DNA from: Lepidurus packardi
Lineage: Eukaryota > Arthropoda > Branchiopoda > Notostraca > Triopsidae
Length of the DNA stretch: 64,000 nucleotides
Assembly: GCA_023053545.1 (NCBI GenBank)
Contig: JAKZAN010000005.1
Span: forward strand, 2,728,001 to 2,792,000
Direction of reading: 5' to 3'
The first letter of the stretch is position 1. Each line of letters starts with the position of its first letter. This document shows positions 47,126 through 58,600 of this stretch, one piece after another. The translations under genes were made by a program, and so were the position numbers. The notes below the pieces were generated by a model. It did no database searches, was not told the DNA's origin, and saw only the letters and a program-made list of their open reading frames with translations.

Positions 47126-49362
47126 TTACTGCTGCCATTCTAACTTGCTAACCACATTGCGCACGTTGGGAATCAAGTCTGCTTGTGGATGTTCCAGCAC
47201 ATAACTATGCAGGCGAACCAGAAAGTTGTCCACATTCTGCATACTTAGAGGCTCATAAAAACCTAGAAGAAATAACACAGGATCAATGAATCGTCCCTTC
47301 TTTTTCTAAGGTGTTTTTCTTTTTAAAATTTCAAATACTGACCAGGCAACTGAACCCCCGAGAAGCTGCTAACCAGTAAGTGACGCAGCGAATCCAAATG
47401 CTGCTGTAAAGCCATGTTGTGACAGCGCTGTTGTTCTGTTTCGGCTTCGAGACGTCCCACCGCCGCTTGCATTGTCTCCACATGCTTTTGCAACGTGGCA
47501 TTCTGTTCTTCATATTCGGTTACGGCTTTCCTTAACTGTCGCAATTCCAAGTCGCGGGCTGACGCATCACAAGCACCATAAAAGAGAGAACAAAACGGAA
47601 GGGTTTGGAGGATTGTTGGGCAGGATGGGGAGAAAGGTACAGAGGAAATGGTGACACGACTCAAATTAATTCCCCGGCTTAATGCTACATATATATATCT
47701 CTCTTTCGCTCAATTTCTCTCTAAACCCCTATCCCTACAAAACATAACTCTTTGACGACCAAATAAACCAATAAGGGACAAAATGCTCAAAGTCATTTTT
47801 CCAGCCCCAGCATTTGCACACGGCATCACAGCTTTTGAATGTCAACAAAAAGGGAAAAAGAATAGGTTCAGAAACGAGTTTACAAACCAAAACAGCCACT
47901 TATAGGGCGTTTTTAAGAATTTTTTCTCTTTTTTTTCTCTCAATAGATTTCTATGTACAAGCCTAAAAATATGATATTTCTTTGTTTGTGGTATTGGTAT
48001 CACGTTTGGTTGATGATGAAACACGGGGTTATACGAGGAAGTGGCACATAGGTAACTTTTGCCGTTTGGCTGGAATGTCGTCGTGTCACCAAAAAATATG
48101 TGACAAAAAGGGGATGAGTTGAGACAAAAGGGCCGTGAGGAAATTGAAGTTGAGGCGAGGGGGGACACAGGGGGCAGGGGCAGGGATCAGAGGAGAAAAT
48201 CAAATTCGGAAAATTATCATGTGTAAAAGATGCTGGCGTCCCCCTCCCCTCCCCTTCACCCAAAGCTAAAGATGCTATGTATACACAGCACAACAGACAA
48301 AATACTACCAGTGCCGTAAGCCTCTGTAACCTTCTCGTGTACGTAGCAAAGTGCAAAACAAATACGTAAAGCTAAAAGACAAAACGAAAAAGGGACCCAG
48401 AAAACGCTTACCTTTGTTATGATCCAGAAACTCCTCGGTAAATATTGGTATGTCAAAAACGCCGGATTCGTTTCCGCGTTCGTTAGACTGACGAAAAAAC
48501 TAGATTGAAATCATTTAGAATTAAAGATTAGTTTAGACAAGAGTACCTCATCGCCTCGGTTTTGGGTCTGGCCATGAATCATATCCATCTGGGAGTTATG
48601 ACCTTGCATTTGGCCAGGGAAATGGATCTGAGATGATCCTGGGTTGGTAATTACCACTGTGGCTTGGGGAGGAGCCTGGGTATGGTGACCTAATGCTTGT
48701 CTCTGCTGTTGTTGAAGCTGAAGCTGCTGCTGCACATGTCTTTGCTGTTGTTGCTGACAATAAGCTCTATAGGCGTCTGTTTGCTGATAATCTTGAAGTT
48801 CCTTTTGGTAGCGTTGACGATCAGCTTCGGCAGCTTGCATATATTTCTACGATTCATAGAGTTAAGAGTTGTTCCCTTTATAAAGGCCCTTTTATAAACT
48901 ATATACTTGTTTTTCTTCAGTAGGTAGTTGTGTCCATTCTTGAGCCATTATTTTCATGATCTCTGCAAAACCAGCAGACGGGTTATTCGCTCTAACTTGC
49001 TCTCTCCTTTCGTTAAGGAAACGTACATAGCCTAGGAAAGATAAGACATGAAACGGACTGACTGAGAACTCAACATGTGGGTTAAATGACAATACCATTG
49101 ACAGGTTGACGTGGAGCTCCCGGACCTAGATCTTGATTCCGTTTCCGTTTTTTAGACTTGCCTCCTCCAGCAGTTTTGCGATTTTCGCTCGGAGCATCTA
49201 GATCACAAATTACATAAATAAGATGAGCTAGTAATCTCATTCCCGGAACTTACTGGATGCGGGACTTGCTAAGGGTTGAGCATTAGAAAGTTGTTGTAAA
49301 ACGGGTTGCTCAGCAGACGGCGTTTGCTGGCCTGCAAGACTTTGTTGCTGTTGGGATTCCAT
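47126..49362 (-). CDS. HMG20A: HMG20A/HMG20B-like HMG-box protein, 7 exons, complete
   Basis: Exons 49254-49362, 49096-49197, 48907-49031, 48547-48846, 48412-48487, 47343-47558 and 47126-47262 total 1,065 nt (354 residues) with consistent phases. The Gln-rich N-terminus precedes a basic patch (KSKKRKRNQD) and one HMG box beginning APRQPVNGYVRFLNERREQ and running through EEKQKYMQAAEADRQRYQKE / LQDYQQTDAYRAY. A poly-Gln stretch, the HMG20 signature VFDIPIFTEEFLDHNK, a C-terminal coiled coil (ELRQLRKAVTEYEEQNATLQ) and the end FYEPLSMQNVDNFLVRLHSY follow. Vertebrate HMG20A/B are nuclear; HMG20B is a subunit of the LSD1-CoREST complex. Orthology to A or B separately cannot be decided. Confidence 0.92.
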
Positions 49363-51043
49363 ACTGTCGCATCAAGTATTATACAGTATACCTCCAATAG
49401 TCACATGTGTTTTGATGGCGAAAACACACAGTGCAGCATAAAGCGAATTCCAAGAATTATCGTAGAAAGCTTTCAACAGAAACAGCCACGCCAACCACGC
49501 TAACCGTCAAAATGGAATTGCTACTACGACTACCGGCTATGGGGACATGTTCTCACTAGGCTAACAAAACGTTTGGCGCCGAACTTGAATTGGGTTCTGC
49601 GTAGTAGCCAATTAAGGGTAATCAAAATGTACTTAATTTACGATGCCCCTTTAACGATTTATTCTGTTGGCGGCTATATTCGAGTATGGTTGCCGTAATA
49701 CTAGAGTAGATTAATACTGTATTGTTTAAATCGTTTATTGTATATGTTGTATTGTATATCGTATTGTAGACGATACAATAGATAATACGCTAGAAGACTC
49801 TTCCGGTGCAATACAATATGCAATATGGGGTTCTGTACAAAACAATTTGAATAATACAATAAACATGACAAGCAATATAATTCAGTATTGCCACGCGGGG
49901 TTTTTACAAACGATCCGATTTTAGCAAGCAACTAGACGTGGATACGAGGAATATTGGATTTATTGTAGTGGTTCTGGGGTCAGTTCTGTAATGACACACA
50001 TTGATACTCGCCTTCTACTAATATGGGCTACTGAGTAAGAGCGTACGCCTCGGCGTGCGGGTTGCGACACTAAGAACTATCGCGTATGGTACGGAAAAAG
50101 CCGCATACCCTTTCGCTGGGACCGAAGATCGATTTATCACGCACATTAAACAGCTCACAGTGCCGAAAAAAGAACTATCAAATGGTCATGCAATTAACCT
50201 TTTCGCAGCCCATGTTCTCAACCTTCTGATCATTGCCTAATTTGTAAACTGATTTTTAAATATATGTATTAGGATTTGCTGTGGCCCATATTTGTAGTTA
50301 CCCATGTGTCGCTACTCTGACTAGTAAAAAGTTTAGTTGGTAAAAACTCGGCAAGGTGTGACAGTTTTGTCTGTGTTTATAATATTTTTATCTGTCTCAT
50401 TAAAAATTTTGTAAGCTTTTTTAAATCCTTGGGCAGGTTTTTATCCAAGGTGTACAACTGCTTTTACGCTTATATCCAAATCTTAAACCGGCAGGGAATT
50501 GAACTCCGGTAATCGCTGTCATCAACGTCGTGACGGTAGCTGCTAATTTTTAAGAATTCACAATAAATAAGCAAGTTGCGTTGTGCTGCCTAAATTAGAC
50601 GATACGATAGATAAGGGGCAGATTTTAATTGCGACAGTACAAAATAAATTAGACATGGGTGGGATAGTAATATTTTGGCAACCTAATAGCAAGTCTTATA
50701 TTTGAGAACAGCTCATTATTCCTAATGAAGCCGTCATAAGGAAGTACATAGTCGCTCTCCCTTCATTCATATACAAAGGGTGCGAATAGACCACTCTTCA
50801 TCTATACAAAGGGTCCCCCCCAAACTGGAACGACGGAAGCTGCCATACCCTAATAGGTAGTAAAGTAAATATTGTCTTACTCGTGTGAAACTACGACATA
50901 TATAAAAAAAGGCACGACACATACAATCAACCATTCCGTAAACGTTGCCTGTATGAAGTAGAGCCGCGTGAAAACAAAAAGTGAAGAACATATTCATTTT
51001 GAGGGTAACTCATTCCCAAAGGTTGCCTGCAATTAACCTACGT
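49363..51043. other. intergenic region between HMG20 and the channel pair
   Basis: These two genes are divergent, so both promoters should lie here. Visible content is the TATTGTA cluster and short tRNA-like fragments too incomplete to call. No coding exon recognised. Confidence 0.5.
49710..49905. repeat. AT-rich cluster of TATTGTAT / ATACAATA motifs
   Basis: About eight copies of TATTGTA or its complement TACAATA occur within 200 bp upstream of HMG20, some in inverted pairs (for example GTATTGTAGACGATACAAT). The cluster could be a degenerate simple repeat or a binding-site cluster. Confidence 0.5.
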
Positions 51044-52850
51044 ATGGGTACACGGCATAGGATGCCTGTGAAACTAGCTTTTGCAGTGCCCCGAAGTAAG
51101 TAAAGTTTTGCGAATGATTCACTAGCATAACATAAATTAAAAACAGGAAAAATTGAAGCGGAGATTGGCGTTCCTGGTTTGAAACACGTCCTTGATTCGC
51201 AAACTGCATGGCAAAGGTATACACAACCCGTAATACGAGTAACTTCGAAGAACTACAATTGCAATCCAATAGGAAACTTGCTTGGACACTGGTTATCTTA
51301 GTTTTCATTTGTCTCGCAATAATGCAGGCATCGGAGCGTATAGGCCGATACGTTAGCTATCCCGTAAATGCAAATATGCGCTACGTTCGCAACGAAACTT
51401 TATTATTTCCTGCTATTACATTATGTCCGTATCGAACCGGGTTGTAAGCTCTAAAGATAGTGTTAAGCTCTCAAACACATGTCAATACGTTTGTTACCCA
51501 GGATGAACGACGTGGGCCATGTAGATCCACGAAAACTGGACCAGCTTTTTCTACAACATTTTCCCACTGCAAGTGATACCGCTAATAAGTCAGCCATGTA
51601 CTACAAATTGGCTGACATATACGATGTAAATACTCTTTGGGAATTAACGTCTATAGATTACTCCGCAATAGTTACAGACGTAAGACGACCGTATACCACT
51701 TAGCTGCTCGCTATTTATTTATTTTGTATCGCCACATTAGTGTTGGTACACAAGAGGGAGCATTTGCAAAGACATTGGACAATTCCAACTTATTAATACA
51801 ATTTGTGGTGTTTGCTATCATTTCCGAGGTCCTGCCGCTCAACTCAGCGGTCCTTATCATGGATTATATATGAGAATTTGTAACCTATAAATACCTATAT
51901 AACTTACCAAGAGCGTCCGAAAACAAGAATTTACTCAGGTTATAGTAACATGACGGAACCGAAAGGTTTCTATTTGGCAGCCACCGAATTAAACGAAAGA
52001 CCTGATCTCAAAGTACTCACCAACGGAATGTACATTGAGACGGGATGGAACAAGGATATCAGTTTGGCTCTGAAAGAAGTATATAGATACATATATATAG
52101 CATTCCAGTATCATCCTTGGATACGTATACATACAATTATTTACTGTATTATTACAATCCCTGTCTTGCAATAGTTAAGAGCAAAAGATCGTCCAAGCAA
52201 GGGATGTGATCCCCTTAATAGAGTTACGGATACCACATGTTTAGTGCGCTGTTTTCACGAACATGTTGCAATGCTAGCCGGTTGTGCGTAAGTTCTTAAG
52301 AAGCTGCTTATAGTCACAGTATTTAACTTGGATTTTTTGTAGGATGCCTTATATGGAAAACGTTACCATACACGGAGAAAAAATATGTCCATGTAATACA
52401 TCGGAATCTCTAATACGGGCAGAACGGGCGCAAAAAAGTCTTCTTTGGGAGGGTCATTGGAACGCCCAGGACTGCAAATGTGAGAGACCTGCTTGCCTGC
52501 AATACATCCTAGACACCTACACCGATTCGAGTGAACGGCCTGACAAATGTGGTCGTTACAAAGTATACGTGACAACGCTAAGAGTGTTAGATACACTTAA
52601 CGCTTTTATTTGACAGGTTTACTATGGTGACATGTCATTTCAAGAGACAAGCGAGGAATTTTCCTATACTATAGTCGCACTACTTTGTGACATTGGCGGA
52701 ACCCTGGGCCTTCTCCTGGGAGCTTCAGTTCTGACTCTATTTCAAATAATTGATTACATTATTGCTAGGTTATGGTTCAGTAGTAAGCGGTCAATATTTC
52801 AAAGGAAATTGCAAACAATTTATTCAACAGACGCAGTGGCTTGTAATTAG
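51044..52850 (+). CDS. DEG/ENaC (pickpocket/ASIC-like) channel subunit 1, 9 exons
   Basis: Exons 51044-51095, 51147-51216, 51273-51443, 51502-51679, 51741-51879, 51939-52078, 52175-52287, 52343-52562 and 52617-52850 give 438 residues with all phases agreeing; introns are 51-96 nt. N-terminal GVPGLKHVLDSQTAWQRKL precedes TM1 (WTLVILVFICLAIMQ). The post-TM1 FPAITLCPY motif, a Cys-rich extracellular domain (GVCYHFRGPAAQLSGPYHG, WNKDISLALKE, CPCNTS, CKCERPAC) and TM2 follow. TM2 is LLCDIGGTLGLLLGAS; GAS is the selectivity-filter tripeptide. Members are trimeric, amiloride-sensitive sodium channels gated by peptides, acid or force; the stimulus here is unknown. The first exon is the least certain: it is chosen for its strong GTAAGT donor and matching phase. 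Confidence 0.87.
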
Positions 52851-53016
52851 ATGGACGACAGGCTTTTAACTTGTATACTTATGATAAATGAATAATTTCT
52901 AACTCTGACGTTCAAGCAAAGTTGTGTTGTACGTTGAAAGTCAGCGCGTCTCTGAATACAAATGGCAACGCAAACTAAAAGACCCCACCAGTCTTCTTTC
53001 TATCATTGTTCTTAGG

Positions 53017-54801
53017 ATGAGTTCCCAAGGTAAGCTCTTTAGAACGCAAGAAACTCCAATAGCGCCACAAGCTGCCACATCCACCCCTCCGGAAAAGATT
53101 GCGATTGCCGGATTAGAGACTCTGCTGAACCCAGAAATAGTCTACTGGAGGTATTGTCTACTGTTCAGCATTAATGTATAACTTTGTTAATCCGTGTAAC
53201 CTAGGAGGTTGGTTTGGGCCGTAATCCTCTTGACCTGTTCGATGCTGACATTTTTTCAAACCCTGGAGAGAGTCGAGAGGTACTTAAGTTACCCAATCAA
53301 GTCCCACGTCAGCTACGTTCGCTATAATTCGTTGCCTTTTCCCATCATTACTATCTGTCCAGACAGAGGCGGACTGTAAGACACAAGAAACAATCCCATA
53401 TGGTCTAAAAACGGTGAACTTAGGAACCATGACGTCAACCACGTCGACGCAGAGAAAGTTAGAAAACTGTGGCTAGAGAATTTCCCTGATCGAGAATCAC
53501 CAGCAGGGGAAACCAAGAGCGCAACCCTCGTGATGTACCACGACTTGGCTGAATTCTACGATGTGCACACCTTATGGACCAAAACTGCTTTGAGTTACCA
53601 TGAGCTAATGCAAAACGTACGGTACAACATAGCAAAGTTTGAAGTCTCTAATATCTTTGAATAGTGCTACATTAACCGCGGTGATGACTGTACCGAAGTT
53701 GGAGCGTTTCAACTCCTCCATACGCTATCGGGGGTCTGCTATAGCTACAAAGGACCTAATGTCAGCTTGGCAGGAGTTTATCATGGATTGTACCTCAAGT
53801 TCTGTACGTATTATCTAACTGAAAACTTTATTAGTGCTTAACTAATGAAAGCCAGGTCCTGCACACAATTTTACTTTGCCACAACTTCTCGTTCACGTTC
53901 ACTACTCCAACGAAAACGAGAGTTTAGCCATGAAAGCCCTCGAAGGTCTTCACTTCCAGGATGGATGGAACAAAGACATTGCAATAACTTTACGAGAGGT
54001 TCTAAAAAATATATAAAATCACCTAAAATAACATCCAGACATTGACTAGTTCCGGAGTCAAGAAAGGCCGACAAAATCGTGTATTACAGAATCTCGATTC
54101 ACGCTCCGCAAGTGCAGAATGCTTTGTTTCTATGACAATTTCATTAAACATCTAGGCTGTAGGTAATTATGCCTTTCAAAGTGGACTCCATTTCTTTCAT
54201 TACGTATAAGTTTCAAAGTTTCGATTCGTTTCCCTTAGAATGTCGTATATGCAGAACATGTCGAATCAGCCAGTACCTTACTGCAAGTCATCTTCGCTTC
54301 TGAAACAGGCAGAAGACCTCCAACAAACCTGGATCTGGGAAGGCCAACTCAACTATTCCATGGCAGAATGCCCCTGCGAAAGAACGGCGTGTGACGAAAA
54401 ATTTGTTAGCCTAACAACTGACGTAAGTCAGAGACTATCCGGTAAGGAATGCGCACGCATCAAGGTAAACATCTTTAGTATCCAAGCGACTGTCATGCTC
54501 AAAGTAGTACTCGCGGCTTTGCTCTAGCTTTACTTTTCCGGAATCTCGGTGGAGCAAACCCAAGAAGAATTCGCATATGGAATCATCTCATTGCTTTGCG
54601 ACATAGGAGGAACTCTAGGACTCCTGTTAGGCGCTTCAGGCATTTAAATAATTTTCGCAACCAGATAAACTTAAAATAATTCAAGTTTTTGCTGTATTTC
54701 CAGTATTGACCTTTGTGCAAATATGTGACAAAATTCTGCTAAAGATTAGTAGATTATTTTACCCGGAACTATCAACTTTGCAATCGCATATGGAATATTA
54801 A
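53017..54801 (+). CDS. DEG/ENaC (pickpocket/ASIC-like) channel subunit 2, 9 exons, tandem paralogue
   Basis: Exons 53017-53150, 53205-53375, 53424-53616, 53665-53803, 53856-53998, 54050-54162, 54239-54464, 54528-54639 and 54704-54801 give 442 residues. Domain order is the same as gene 1: IAIAGLETLL, TM1 (WAVILLTCSMLTFFQ), FPIITICPDRGG, HTLSGVCYSYKGP, VYHGLYLKF, DGWNKDIAITLRE, CPCERTAC, and TM2 LLCDIGGTLGLLLGASVLTF. Most introns interrupt the same positions in the same phases as gene 1, so the pair arose by tandem duplication; sequence divergence is high. The last intron (54640-54703), inside TM2, is absent from gene 1 and begins GC rather than GT. The gene starts 166 bp after gene 1 ends, on the same strand. 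The start codon is the first ATG in frame; the frame is open somewhat further upstream. Confidence 0.87.
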
Positions 54802-55630
54802 CGAGAATGCGCCCAAAACTATGGTAAATAGAAGCATTTGCATACTTCGGCGTCTCGAACAGATTCTTTATACCTTGTCCAACTACATACATTACTATTG
54901 CTTTTCCTTTTGACACTAGCGTAATACCGTATGGCACACAATGTTACCACTAGGCACCATCACAATCTTCAACCTCCTTCATCTATTTGTAAAAATCCTG
55001 CAGAAATCCTACCAAATGCAGGCTGAAGGTTTTAGCCCTTAATCTGTCACTCAAAAAAGGGAAGAAAAAAGAAGGAAAGCCGAAAAATGGGGAGTGTTTA
55101 GAGCATATATAAAAAGTTGGAATGTTTGCATACTCGAGAAATGCCAGTGACACTACCAATTAGGCGCTTTGCTAAGTAAACCATGAAAACTAAAGGGGAA
55201 GTTCAAACTATCACAATCACAAGTTCCTATACCACAAGATGGGCCTAAGATGGCAGTTTTTTTCACAACTGAGACGTCACTTTTATGTCTAGAAGCCAAA
55301 GAAATAAGAAAAGAAGGTATAAATAAGATTAATAGAGGTGATATCATAAAAATTTCGCAAATTTCCAGCCTATATAATTATACACAGAACCATAAGATAA
55401 TGAGGTCCAATCAAGCATGTCTTGCTTTCAAACATAAAACTGTTTTTACTAAACGCTATTATAACCGCTCTAGAATGGCCATAGTTTGCACTTGACTAAA
55501 ATATTTGTTTTTTTAAGTGTTGGAACCATGACAAAATTGACGAAATTATATCAATGCTTCACTCCCAAAGAACTCAAGCCTTCCCCTCTACTTTTGCTTT
55601 TCCTTAGGTTGCCAGCACCTTAAAACAAGA
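54802..55630. other. convergent intergenic region between channel 2 and Khc-73
   Basis: Both 3' UTRs should lie here. A possible last kinesin exon (acceptor CAACCTAAG at about 55609, frame GKAKVEGKA then stop) could replace the read-through end at 55631; the evidence is weak. Confidence 0.4.
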
Positions 55631-58600
55631 TTATAAAAATCGTATGTTAACACAGCAGCTCAAAACTATACTGATTCTTGCATCGTTACCTTTGTCAGTT
55701 TTGTCACTCAGGCCATCAGCTTTACTCGTGCTCCTTCTCATGGCACCAGAAGCTGGAGCCAGCGAGGAACGTGACGCATGAAGGCTACGACCCCTCTTAT
55801 CAAGCACCACTTTGTCAGGTTTGACAAATATCCCGTATTTTGGTTTGCAAGAGAAGTATTGCACCCCTTGCACACTTCCATCATGTTTCCCTAAAACACA
55901 AGAAGATTAAACAATAAATACCACAATTAATACAATTAAACACAAGTAATTCGGAGCTTACCCAATGGGGCATCTAAAGCTACTCCAACCCATGTGCCCG
56001 AAGCAAATTCGGTGGCTCCAACAAACGCTACCACGCCTGAATACTGCGAAGGCTTGACTAGCACACTTTCCCCTACGGAAAGCCAATCAGGTAATGGCTG
56101 CGTAGGAGTCGAGTTTTCGGATTTCATTGGGAGATCCATGTCCAATTGGCCGGCCATGGTCGGTGAAGGCGTCTGCAGCGGCGAAGACTGGCTGGGCAAA
56201 TAGGCAGGAAAAGAGGCTCGGTGCTGACGATGCAAGTTTTTCGGGTTTGACGGATTCCGTCGAACGACTCGAAGCTGCCCTTCGTCACCGTTATAAACCT
56301 CTTTGTTTACCACATCTAAAAAATGAAAAAATAATACTATCAAACCTTTCCCTTTATTTAAAAAATAGTTTTCGAACTTTCTGGATCCTTTGATAGATCT
56401 CTGGATTCTTGCGACTGTTGAAACGGTTCCAAATTTTGCTCCGCGATCGCTTCTAAAGAGGCCGAGTTCTTGGTTTCCCATTCAGGCGTTTCTTCAGCAC
56501 TAGCACTTCGCAATGAAGTGCTGTCTTCCGCCACTTGGGAACTATAGCCACTATCAAAGTATAACTGACGTTTTCTACGGCGCTACTTGTGTCTAAAAGT
56601 GGTTCCAGAATAAGTTTAACATTACCTGGATGTCACACTCGAAGAATCCACCAACGTGCTGAGCATAGGCGGATCCATTGCTGCCCCACTGGCATCTTTC
56701 TCCTCGAAATGCATTTCCTCGTCATTTTTGGTTAGCTGGCCACTCGTTTCCAAAACTTCCGTTGGCTGCAAATCCTCCTCGCCCTCCGCTACTTCAGCGC
56801 AATCCAGGTCTTCTTCAGATTCATCAAAATGGAGCGATCGTGATGCAGGTACTGACGGCCGTTCTTCGTGCAAGGTTGTCATCCGCGACAAAACACGGCC
56901 AGACGCCGGACTCGGTAAGGCTGCGAAAGGAAAGCAAAAACGTGACTGAAATAGATAACCCAAGTATAAAGATGCATAATAATCCATGCAGTGGGGGAAA
57001 AACCACACACTAATCAAGCTCGGCAAGGTGGAGTGGGACAGATCCCATATTACTGCATTAACTAACTGGGGTAAGGGAAGCGAACAGTCAAATAGAAAGC
57101 GCAACACTAACGATGTTCAACAAAAATGGTTAACTTAAAAGGAAAGAAAGAGGAAACATCCATGGATTTTGAACATACACTTGACTGCGTTGGCGCCCAC
57201 AGCGGCACGACTGTTCATATTGAGATTGACATGGAGGTTGAGGAAGGTCGGCCGAACTGTTAAAGGTGGAAAGGTGATATGTTTCTTGTTAGCAACAGCC
57301 CAAATACCGTAGATTAAAAGATTTTGGCTACAGATTTTAGTCAACAAACCAAACACATCGTTTTCTCGTGTTCTTCTTGTTTTGTTTGTTATTTTTTGAG
57401 AAAGGAAAGCACAAGAGGACACAATCATATCCGAAGCCAGTCAATCAACCGCAACCACATTCAACAATATGTACGTCCTATGTTCATACGAAATGATCCA
57501 AGTGGCTCAACCACATTCACTTACCCACTTCAAGGGGAGATTTGTGTTTCACTTCGACAGTATTTAGCGTTTTAGGCCGAGCAGGGCTGGGTGTTTCACC
57601 GTGTAACTCTGCAGCCAGGTTGGTAACCGATTCAGATCGTAATGGACTTCCTTCACCACCATCCCACCGCAACATCTGATAATTATGGTTATGGTTATGA
57701 ATAATGACACGGTTGAATAATATATTCGAGAATGACTATGATTTTGACGTAGGCACGATAATTACTTGGGAAATATTGGGCACAGAGGCCGTCTTCCGCA
57801 TCACTGGACGCCCTTGGCTCGTCATAATTTCCTTGACAGCTACATTCTGCCGCAACCGATCCAAGGTTAGGATACTTTCAACGGCCCCCACGCTTTTAAT
57901 ATATTGTTCTAGAAAAATGGTCAATTAGTGACAGCAGCCTAGTTAGCTCTCTTCAAATCCAATTATTATGACAATGAACAAAAATATTACCAATATACGT
58001 GTCTCCGTCTGACAAAAGAGCATCTTCACCAGAAGCAGCTAGTCGAGCCAATGATTCTCGGTCTTCCAAATCCTCACTGGCCTGATTGAATAAACAAAAA
58101 TATGTAAATGCTAATGTCCATTACAAAAAAGTTACTTTCAGTTTATGATTATAAAATAGTTTACCTTCGGAATATTGGAGACGACTTCGTATGTGATGCC
58201 GCATTGTTGCAAGTAGTCAGTGCGCACAATTTTACGCATAATGCGATCAGTGAACGATTGCTTTTTATAAATATTGACCGCTACTCGTTTCCGTAGTACC
58301 AAATCCATGCAAGCCGGGTGAGACAGGCGCACCGTCACTCGCAAAATCATATATACACGTTCGTTTGCTAAGAAAAATCATTAAACATCCCTTATACACA
58401 TATTAATGATATTAAAAATTAAACTACCTTGCGTTACTCGGTTTAGATACATGTTATCATGAATCGAGGAATCCCACGACGCTAATGCGCTCACGTCATC
58501 TTCGCCGTGCTTGAGAATAGGTAAATTGTAAAACTGGCCACCGTGTTCTTTGGGTAAGATCGAATGTAACCCAGCTATTAACACATCGTCACTCTCCTCT

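Noticed and set aside
50030-50110. tRNA-like fragment (GAGCGTACGCCT..GGTTGCGAC)
   Set aside because: No complete cloverleaf could be drawn; the acceptor stem and T-loop do not pair properly.
50480-50550. Minus-strand tRNA-like 3' half (GAGTTCAATTCCCTGCC)
   Set aside because: The T-arm does not pair and no D-arm or anticodon arm is convincing. At most a tRNA-derived repeat relic.
51208-51447. ATG at 51208 as start of channel gene 1
   Set aside because: This ATG lies in the exon 51147-51216 in another frame, and its open frame then reads through a 56-nt intron (51217-51272). The paralogue has an intron at the same place, and removing it restores the GVPGLKH..WQRKLAW N-terminus.
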